Below, in pieces: positions 55,460 through 64,000 of a stretch of 64,000 nucleotides of DNA. Below the pieces are notes generated by a model. The model worked only from the letters and a program-made list of their open reading frames with translations. It was not told the origin of the DNA and searched no databases. Position numbers and translations under genes: made by a program. How positions within the stretch are numbered: the first letter of the stretch is position 1; every line of letters begins with the position of its first letter. Source of the DNA: Pisolithus tinctorius (Eukaryota > Basidiomycota > Agaricomycetes > Boletales > Pisolithaceae). Location: NCBI GenBank assembly GCA_024663395.1, contig JANFAH010000004.1, forward strand, positions 3,410,001 to 3,474,000, written 5' to 3'.

Positions 55460-57640
55460 ATGGAAATGACAGTATAGTAACTAAATTGTAAGAGATGGTC
55501 CAGTCTGTTTGGGGTGTACTCTAATCTGGTACTCACTACTGATAACATATGAGTCAAGTCTGGGCCTTTGGGGGGTCAGGCTGATCTGGCATCTGTTCTA
55601 GTGATAGCAGGGTTTATATAGAGAACTGAGATATGAACTGATTGGATTTGGTGGGGATCAAGCCATTGACTATCATATACATATTTAAGGGAGGATGTGA
55701 AAAATTGCTGATAGTCAATGACTATTTTGCATATTTCAATATTTTGAGTATTTTGAGTATTTCACATATTTTACTAACTTTGCTAAGTAATATAAAACTT
55801 CTACTTTTGCACAACAAAAATCATGTGGCAATTTCAAAGTCCTGCAGAGGTGTGCCACAATATTTCAAACTCAGAAGAAGCTGCAGAAATGTGAGCTCAT
55901 GCCTCTTGCACAATGGACCCAATTCAAACAAACAATTGCCTGTCCCTGCTCTAGGGGAAAGCAAGCTCAAGACAACAGTACACAATACACTATTGAGATA
56001 CAGGCTACTGTAGTACAACAAAATCTATATCAAATCAATAAGTTTCACAGATGATAGGAGGGCAAATTGCTGACTGTTCTTGCAATGCTAAGCAACACTG
56101 GGGTGCTGTGATCTAACTACTCTGATAACCACACTTTTCAGCTGACAAGCCCTGATGAAGGTGTTTTGGACACATTGTCCACTGATCCTTGCAAGCTTTG
56201 GTGTGATGCCACCTCTCCCTTCACAGATCCAAGCTGTTCCCTCACATTTTTGGGTGTTTTTCAGCTGATCAAGGCCCCTCTGCTCACAATTTGGGATGTC
56301 TGTGTTCAATCTGAGGAACTATGGAGATATCCAGGTCCACACAGAGGGTTCTGTGACTGGTTCTTCTCAGTCAGCTGGGGGTCAGCAGGTCAGTGTAAGT
56401 CAGGAATTCACCAAAGGCTGGATTAAGCCTCTTCTCCAGAGGCTGCAAAGGAGCATGATGATATTGGATATTGGATCAAGCACATCATTTGAAATGTGAA
56501 TTGGTATTGGTTATCTGAGGAGCAATGCTCCACAACTGACCAGTGGGAATGGACACAGCTCTTCCCTTGAAATATGAGCTGGCACTAGTTAGTTGAGGAG
56601 TGTTGCTCCTCAACTAACCAGTGCCAGCAGAATGACCATTTCAGGATGAATCCAAGCTGGCAAAGCCAGTGGAATGACTATGTAGGATGCTCCTGAGGCC
56701 TCTCAGCCCCAGGCCTAGCGATAGCTAGTATAATATGAGAGAGGGATGCCATCAGGTAACTGCATGTACAAAGGGAAACATGCTACTTGTCCACAGCATC
56801 ACAAGGAGTCTAGATATTGAACACAGTGTAAGGGGTAAAAGTGTCTGTGGAAGAATGGTACAACTATAAGATGAAAGAGAAGACAACTGGGAAAAGGAAA
56901 GATTGCTTGAGAAAGGAAGCACAAGGTGGCAATAAGTTTCAGGGTGGGCAGAACATAATACCTTGTAGGATGCAAGTGGCTCTTCAAGATCAAGTGCAAT
57001 GCTGCTGGAACAATCAATAAGTACAATGGCTCACAAAATTGTCCCAATGTTTGGATGTTTTTCATTAATGATGGTCTGGACCATGGTACCTGGAGTGTAA
57101 AGAAGGTTTGGCTTCACCTTGACCTCCATATCAGTTTCTCTTTGGCAGAAATGCACTGGTTAATGGGTGATTGGTTTGTTCATGACAGGGTGGATGCCAG
57201 ATTGGATCTCCATGTCATTTTCAACTTTCACTGTAGTGATTAGTTCCAGGACACATAGGGCATTGGTGGGGAAACAGTGCAGGGGAAGACTGCCAGCAGG
57301 TTTCTGAAGAGACTGATGGTTCTGAGAGCATATTCCATTGATTACACTGTAGTGTACACCAGCATTTACTGAGATTTCCCTGAGAGAATGTCCTTGATGA
57401 GCCAGAATGGTGATTTGTTGAGTTATGCTGCAGCAAATAGGCTTAGTGGTGCAAAATCACTGCTTGGCATTGTTTGTTTGTTAACAAATCATTCAGTAGA
57501 CCATATGATACATTGGGTAAGCATTGATGAACACCTCATCACATCTTATGTATATGTGTTCCCAGGGACTACATCCCCAGCATACCATAAAGTTACATAA
57601 TTTTCCCAGTGAGCTGTCATTTTCATTTGGGTATTCTGTC
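55460..57640. other. CpG-poor spacer with hairpins
   Basis: No gene recognised. A short inverted repeat ATTGACTATCA/TGATAGTCAAT lies at 55665-55720. A tandem pair of hairpins is listed separately. Part of the right end probably belongs to the copia fragment downstream. Confidence 0.45.
56490..56640. repeat. Tandem pair of related hairpins
   Basis: At 56577-56625 CTGGCACTAGTTAGTTGAGG is followed, after a 5-base loop TGTTG flanked by AG/CT, by its reverse complement with one mismatch. About 80 bp upstream a diverged version (GGTATTGGTTATCTGAGGAG...CTCCACAACTGACCAGTG) repeats the design. Confidence 0.75.
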
Positions 57641-58565
57641 ACCAAGATATTATGTAATATGGCCTGCAAGAGAGCCATGACCAGCTGCTTTGATCCATCT
57701 ACAGTACACTCATTCATGGAAGAAGTTGCTACTAACTTCAAAATCTCTAACTTAGAGCCCATCAACTGGCTACTCAGAATGAAGGTGATACAGAATAGAG
57801 AGGCCTGTACTATGTATTTTCCTACCACAACAGCCATACATTGAGGCCATTCTGACTAAGTACAACCTTGCCAGCTGCAAATCAGCCACAAATCCAATGG
57901 CCCCAGTCTCAAAGTCTCATGTGAAAAATTCTGCAGCCAGTCCAAGAAGCTGCACACATGAAACATGTACCATACAATGCTGCAGTAGGCTCACTCATGC
58001 TTCTCATTAGCAGATCTCATCCAGATATTGGATTTGCTGTCTCTACAGTTGCACAATTCAATGATGCACCCAACCAAACCCACTAGGACACTATAAAGCA
58101 AATCTACAGCTACATGTGCTGCCAGCACTAAGTTGCTTGCTTGGATGTTTGGAAGCTCTAGGTGAGGAGTAATGGGTTATACCAACACAAATGGAGTGTT
58201 TCAGGAACACTGACATGCTAACAATGGATACTCTTATCTACTTATAGTGGGGCCTCATGCAACCAGGAGCTCATCATACTCTCAAGCACAAAAGCAGAAT
58301 GTCACAGTAGCTCCCACTGTCAAGGAAGGCCTATGGCCCCAATGGCTCATTGGAGAGGTCTTCTGATAACTTAAACACCCATTCCTCTATATTCCAGCAG
58401 TCAATTTGTCATCATGCTCACACTGAAAATATCAAGACATGATACTATTTCATTCATTTACTGTGAAAATCATCTTTCCTTCTTTTCTATGCCCTAATGA
58501 TGATATACCCTTACCAAGCCTTTCCTTAGCATCAAGGTAATACACACCCAGACTTCATTCCAATT
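57640..58565 (+). pseudogene. Ty1/copia RT-RNase H remnant
   Basis: The run MTSCFDPSTVHSFMEEVATN with FKISNLEPINWLLRMKVIQN and the later LASCKSATNPMAPVSKS pattern correspond to the copia RT end after the YVDD block. Further down, frame-shifted pieces match the RNase H part (NGVFQEHWHANNG; SYSQAQKQNVTVAP; VKEGLWPQWLIGE). Frames break repeatedly. It ends at a polypurine tract and putative 3' LTR. Confidence 0.6.
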
Positions 58566-58800
58566 GCGGGGGAGTGTCAAGTATGTGACCCAGAGTTTAC
58601 ATTAGGCTCTTGGAGCTTCACTCCAGATGCCCAGGGTGTAGTTCAGAGCTTTAGGATTGTCCCATACAAATATTGTTTACCCAACCATGGTACTGAAACA
58701 TGTCAACCCCATTCCTTTTCCACCTCAGTGACTATTCCATCTATTGAGGTGAGCATAGCTACATATCACTCATTTATCTAAACTTTACTGGCATAGCATG
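58566..58800 (+). repeat. Polypurine tract and start of copia 3' LTR
   Basis: GCGGGGGAG (58566-58574) followed directly by TGTCAAGTATGTGACCC has the form of a copia polypurine tract plus LTR start, in the right place after the RNase H remnant. The LTR end was not found. Confidence 0.5.
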
Positions 58801-59015
58801 GAGTTCATACCTGTGCTAGGTGCTAATATAGCAAGTATTCTGTCTACTGAGAACTCAAACCTTCATTGCCATAGATATTATGACATCCACAGCAGCCAGA
58901 ATGTATATATATATGAAGGACAACACTGCAAACAGGAAAAATCAAAGAATCATAGTCATTATTTGTGCATTCCAGCATACAAATTTGTCTACACTAGACA
59001 AGTACCATATTGATA
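58801..59015. other. Spacer
   Basis: Continuation of the LTR or flank of NLR 2. No gene seen. Confidence 0.35.
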
Positions 59016-62000
59016 TCATGCAACTGGCTGGAAACATTGATGCCATTTATTCCCATGAACAATCTGGCTTAAGTCCAACTCTATGCAATGATCCCCAGGT
59101 ATCATTGCTATTGTCCATATAGAATACAACCTTCTCCATAATATTGGAGGTATCCACAACAACAATCTGCCCCTGGGACCTCTGATCCAACCATCAGGGT
59201 GTAACCTAACAGGTTCATCCCTCACACTATCATCTTCCTGGAGCCCATCAAGAAGTTGCAAGACATCTGAGAGTGCATGTGAAGGGACTGATGAAAAGCA
59301 AACAGGGTATGGTTGAATGACTGGACATGCATTAATTAAAATAAGGAGATATAATACAGGGATATTACTCACCAGCAGGAGAGGGAACAGGTACATTTTT
59401 CAAATTGTGTACAGGTAGCAATATTCCAAAGTTCTGAGCATCCAAGACCCTCACAGCAGATGCTGCTGAAGCCAGGGCTATCTTTGTGCCATCAGGGGAG
59501 ATTGTCACAGAATAGATGTCACCAGTGTGCCCCTGGATAGGGATGCCAATCTGCCTAAAACTCTCAGCATTCCACACCCTCACAGTCTCATCAGAAGAGC
59601 CTGAGAAAATCTTATTACCAGAGAATCTGACTGACTGGACCCAACCAGCATGCCCCTGAAGAGGGTCACCAATCTGCACACCACTCTCAACATCCCAGAT
59701 CCTCACAGTCATGTCATCTGAGCCTGAGATAATCCTCTTGCCATCAGAGGAGAATCCAACTGACCGGACCCAACCAGCATGCCCATTAAGAGGTTCACCA
59801 ATCTGCATGCCACTTTTTGGCATCCCAGATCCTCACACTCTTGTCACAAGAGCCTGAGACAACCATCTTGCCATCAGGGGAGAATCTAACTGACAGGATC
59901 CAACCAGTGTGCCCCTGAAGAGGGACACCAATCTGCACACCACTCTCAGCATTCCAGATCCTCACAGTCCTGTCATGTGATGCTGAGATGATCCTCTTTC
60001 CATCAGGGGAAAATCCAACAGACTGGACCCTACTAGTATGTCCCTGAAGGGGCCCACCAATCTGCACACCATTCCCAGCATCCCAGATCCTCACAGTCTT
60101 GTCCCAAGAGCCTGAGACAATCATCTTGGCATTGGGGGAGAATCCAGCTGACTTGACCTGATCAGTATGTCCTTGAAGAGGGCCACCAATCTGCACACAA
60201 CTCTCAACATCCCAGATTCTCACAGTATTGTCATTTGAGCCTGTAACAATCCTCTTGCCATCAGGGGAGAATTCAACTGACTGTACCCCACCAGTTTGCC
60301 CCTGAAAAGGCCACTAATCTGCACACCTCTTTCAGCATCCCAGATCCTCACAGTCTCATCCCAAGAACCTGATATGATCCTTTTTCCATCAGGGGAGAAT
60401 CCAACTGACTGGACCCAATTAGTATGCCCCTGATATGGGCCACCAAGCTGTACACCTCTCTCAGCATTCCAGATCCTCACAGTCTTGTCATGTGAGCCTG
60501 AGACAATCCTCTTGCCATCAGGAGAGAATCCAACTGACTGGACCCAACCAGAGTGCCCCTGAAGAGGTTTACCAATCTGCACACCTCTTTCAGCATCCCA
60601 GATCCTCAAAGTCTTGTCATTTGAGCCTGAGACAATCCTCTTTCCATCAGGGGAGAATTCAACTGAATGGACCCCACTGGTATGCCCTTGAAGAGGCCCA
60701 CCAATCTGTCCACCACTCTCAGCATCCCAGATCCTTACAGTCTTGTCATTTGCACCTGAGACAATCCTCTTTCCATCTGGGGAGAATCTGACTGACTGGA
60801 CCCAACCATCATGCCCCTGAAGTGGCCCACCAACCTGCCACACCTCTCTCAACATCCCAGATCCCCACAGTATTGTCATCTGATCCTGAGACAACCCTCT
60901 TGCCATCAGGAGAGAACCCAACTGACCAGATCCAGGCAGCATGCCCCTGGAGAGGTTCACCAATCTGCACACCTTTTTCAGCATCCCAGATCCTCACAGT
61001 CTTGTCATGTGAGCCTGAGACAATCTTCTTGCCATCAGGGGAGAATCCAACTGACTGAACCCCACCAGCATGCCCTTGAAGAGGCCCACCAATCTGTCCA
61101 CCACTCTCAGCATCCCAGATCCTCACAGTCTTGTCATTTGATCCTGAGGCAATTCTCTTTCCATCAGGGGACATTGCAACCCACACAGACTGTAGCAGTA
61201 TGTCCTTGCAAAGCAAGTTGAATAACTGGCCACTCTGTAAGCCCTCCTCCAGAAGCTACCACCAGACCAGTGAATTTGGGCATCATGAGTCTGACAATGC
61301 TGTGTTTTAAAGGACGAAAATGGCAGAGCAGAGATATAAAGGTGTTGGTGCACTGCATGAGATCACACTGCCAAAGTTCTGAATGAACTTGATCCCATCT
61401 TGTACAATTGCCAATACATCCTCACAACCAATCTGGTCCTTTGCTATGATTTTAGATGATATTAAATACAAGTGCAAGGAACTCACCAGTAGCCACACTG
61501 CAGTACTGGCAAGGGCATCTATAGCACCCCCAATGCACAAGTAGACTTAGAACCTCAAGCCAGAAGAGAACTTTTCACTTTGAACAAGAGCTTTTACCCA
61601 TGTCACCAGTGCAGAGTCAAATGTAGTTTTGTGCAGATGCTGAGCCCAGAATCTGCATGAATATGACAGATGAGGTGAGATATTTTTGTCAATTTTCTCT
61701 GGCAAATCAAGGACTTCAGAGTTGCTGAGGTAAGAACTTTCCAATCCACAAATATTGAATTGCAAGCCTTCACAGAGAATCTGCAATGAAGCAAAGGTAA
61801 GGCTGTGCATGTCAGATGCACCTACAAAATATATCCCACTCCGTTCAGGATCAGCGAGAAAGCTATAGAATGATGTATGCAGGGGTCGGACAAGAGATGT
61901 CCTGTCTGCAATGCCACCCAATAATGGGGACATGAATTCAAGAATGACGACCATGTCGAAACGGTCCTCCTCGTAAGGGAAGTGAGCACGCATCTTGTTA

Positions 62001-63881
62001 AGGGCATCCATTCGCAGGGGTTCAAATGTCGACATGATCTGCTGCATCACGGAATGGAACCGTGCGAGTGTGGCCTTGTCATTAGGTATAGCGTCTTCCA
62101 GGATTGTCCTGTACATGACATCCAACAGGGTTCCACCACCTCCAGAAGGAGGAAATGCGACCTCATGAAAGCGCTCCCTAACAGTCCGACCAGGCCTATT
62201 TGGCTTGACGAAATCGCAGGCCAGGCGAGCCCATTCAAATAAGCCATCCGACTTGTGGACCATGACTTGGATTTCGTTGTCTTCGATCTCTGGAAGATGT
62301 CCAAGTTCCTTGGAGACGTATAGTCGGATATCGTGTTCCATCGACTCTGCAGAAACATTGTCCAGCGAAGTCACCTTCACGTGTGAGCGAGCACCCAAAG
62401 CACGCTCGATGTCGGGCAGCGGTCTAGATGTCAGGAGAATCCGCATATTCGCGGGCAAATGGGCAGCTTCCGTCGAGCCAAGGAGGGAAAGTATATGTCT
62501 CCTTGACGTTTCCGGCCCACTTTCATCCAAAGCATCAATCACTACAACCACATTCCCAACCATCAAACCATCCACCTTGGACAAGGGCCCCAAGATAAAG
62601 TGCTGCCACTGCTGCATCACATCAGATGTTGCTTTAAGATCGTAGTTTCTTGTCACAACATCCACCAATGCTCGCCGAAATGCCAGGTCACGGTCGGCCA
62701 GATCACGGGCAATAGTCGCAAATATTTTCTGCTCTCGGCGCTCGGCCTGCCTGTCACGAGCGAAACAGAAACATGATCCAAAACCCCCTGCGTCCTTGAT
62801 CCACGACGCAACTGTATGAGCAATGGCAGACTTTCCCCTTCCGCTCTGCCCATGAAGCCACAAGATTCGAGGGCATTGACGTCAAGATCGGTGGCCCAGT
62901 GAATGATCCGCTGCAAAATTTCTGTCCTCGTGCCATCCAGGCATTCTTGGTTATATTGAACCCAGCCCCAGCTGCATAAGCCATGCCTTCGAGGTTCACG
63001 TCTTCAAGTACGCGGGGAACGTTGACCTGAATGTCTCGGACCTCACAGTCGCGGTATTGCTGCATCAAGTCATCTAGGGCGTTGATGTAACCATCGACAG
63101 CCGACTGGGTTTCGGAGATAATGTTTTGCCTAATCTTCTCCCTGGAGTGCACTTGTTTGAGATCCTCGAAGCGAAATGAATAAGACAATGCCTACAAAAG
63201 CTCTTCATTTCGGTGTAGTTCATGATGAACTGTGCAGCGGCGCTCACGACCCGCGCAATTTTTGCCAAGGTATCTGTCATTTGGTTGATATTCTTCATCA
63301 TATCTTCCTCTAGAAGTAATTTGTAGACGAATCCAAGCTTCTGCAGAAGAGCTGGAGTCGCATTGTATAGGTTGCTTGGGTAATGATCAACTGATACAAT
63401 GACCGTATTAGCATAAGGTACAAATACGGTGAAGACCCATACCTGAGAAGCAGCAGTTAAAATTCCCAATGCTGTCTGGGCGTAAGGGTGAATCTGCGTC
63501 GCCTACATTAGATCAGGCTTTGGACAGGAAAATCGATGGCATACGTCTTCGATAGCGGTAACAATGGAGTGAAAGATCTCGAGAGGCTGGAGATACGGAT
63601 TATTCAGATTTGCATATCTGTGACAGCGGTATTAGCCATGGTTACGAGTCGGCGGCTGTCGGTCGGGCCCATCAGTGGCACGGGCACCGTAACATCCAGT
63701 GCAACGGAGCAGTATCGACCTTCGTTACGACTGATCCACGATCTAGGTCTGTTTCTGTAGGGGGCTTTGACTCTGTCAGTTGGGAGTAATCAGCGTCATG
63801 TAATGACGAGACCGGATACAGATTATATACCGAAGACTTCGCAGCCCCGAAGAGAGGTTTCTTTAACAGCTTTCTAACCAT
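59016..63881 (-). pseudogene. NACHT-WD40 NLR-like protein 2 (frameshifted)
   Basis: It starts MVRKLLKKPLFGAAKS at 63881. The N-terminal part includes YGYINALDDLMQQYRD-type text (62754-63188). NACHT has Walker A GQSGRGKSAIAHT and Walker B VVVVIDALDES in an open frame 62863-61547. WD40 blades ([30 protein letters not shown]) fill 61190-59440. The tail GRLLLWIPPILWRRLYSIW ends at 59016. One-base shifts break it near 62960 and 62875 (before the P-loop), within 61360-61290 (two), near 61195, 60838, 60310 and 59816. It is a same-strand paralogue of the gene at 45834-49831 but appears inactive. Confidence 0.8.
59440..61190 (-). repeat. WD40-coding tandem repeats of NLR 2
   Basis: About 13 units of roughly 129 bp, very similar to each other and CpG-poor. 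Single-base indels in at least three units throw the frame. Confidence 0.9.
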
Positions 63882-64000
63882 TGAAAGGTGCTTATTTCGT
63901 GTGAGTTTACGGGTTTGATCAATGTGAGGGTGTAGCAAGGGAAGACTCAGTTTCAAGAGTGCTGATTCTGAGTTACATAGACGCCAGCCGCGCCACCATG

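Noticed and set aside
1..64000. tRNA and rRNA genes
   Set aside because: No stretch with a convincing cloverleaf or rRNA core was seen by eye. A dedicated scan was not possible.

Overview
The window looks like a nuclear segment of a basidiomycete genome, most likely an Agaricomycete. Evidence is the many short introns (about 45-60 bp, with GTAAGT-type donors and CTAAC/CTGAC branch sites), the Agaricomycete-type proteins (NACHT-WD40 NLR-like genes, a DUF6533-type membrane protein, a C2-TPR protein) and the mobile-element mix (KDZ, Plavaka, Ty1/copia, Ty3/gypsy). The genus cannot be fixed from the sequence. About two thirds of the window is transposon-derived.

Layout. 1-1097 is a giant near-perfect palindrome. 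2065-6328 is a decayed Ty1/copia element with a 0.8-kb younger insertion in its integrase. 6329-23617 is the centrepiece: a 17.3-kb KDZ-type DNA transposon with terminal inverted repeats and inverted subterminal 45-bp minisatellites, sitting inside the copia reverse transcriptase, which resumes at 23618-23760. The KDZ element carries four genes. The first is a minus-strand protein combining a histone-H3-tail mimic, a PHD-like finger, a CHAT-like domain and a zinc ribbon. The others are a TET/JBP-type dioxygenase, the KDZ transposase and an HMG-like accessory protein. A 1.7-kb gag-bearing element with inverted ends and a 5-bp target duplication is nested in the transposase. The insertions are therefore nested three deep.

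23.85-30.24 kb is a CpG-rich host island with a DUF6533-type membrane protein, ribosomal protein eS12 and a divergent SKI8/WDR61 gene. 30.3-45.0 kb is a nest of CpG-poor elements: a Plavaka transposase, gypsy gag and pol, LTRs, a solo LTR and an inverted repeat. 45.8-63.9 kb holds two same-strand NACHT-WD40 genes. The first is largely open and the second is wrecked by frameshifts. Between them lie an alpha/beta-hydrolase pseudogene, a conserved fungal protein, a C2-TPR gene and another copia remnant.

Two themes link the parts. First, transposon sequence is visibly CpG-poor, and several stop codons sit where the family has Arg or Gln, as expected from C-to-T decay of methylated cytosine. The CpG-poor texture also covers the WD40 repeats of both NLR genes but not their N-terminal halves. 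Second, the KDZ element carries a set of chromatin-related proteins: an H3 mimic with a PHD-like finger, a DNA-base dioxygenase and an HMG-like protein. Gene models on spliced genes were built by eye. The H3-mimic gene (six exons), eS12 and the start of SKI8 were checked for phase; the others are approximate.
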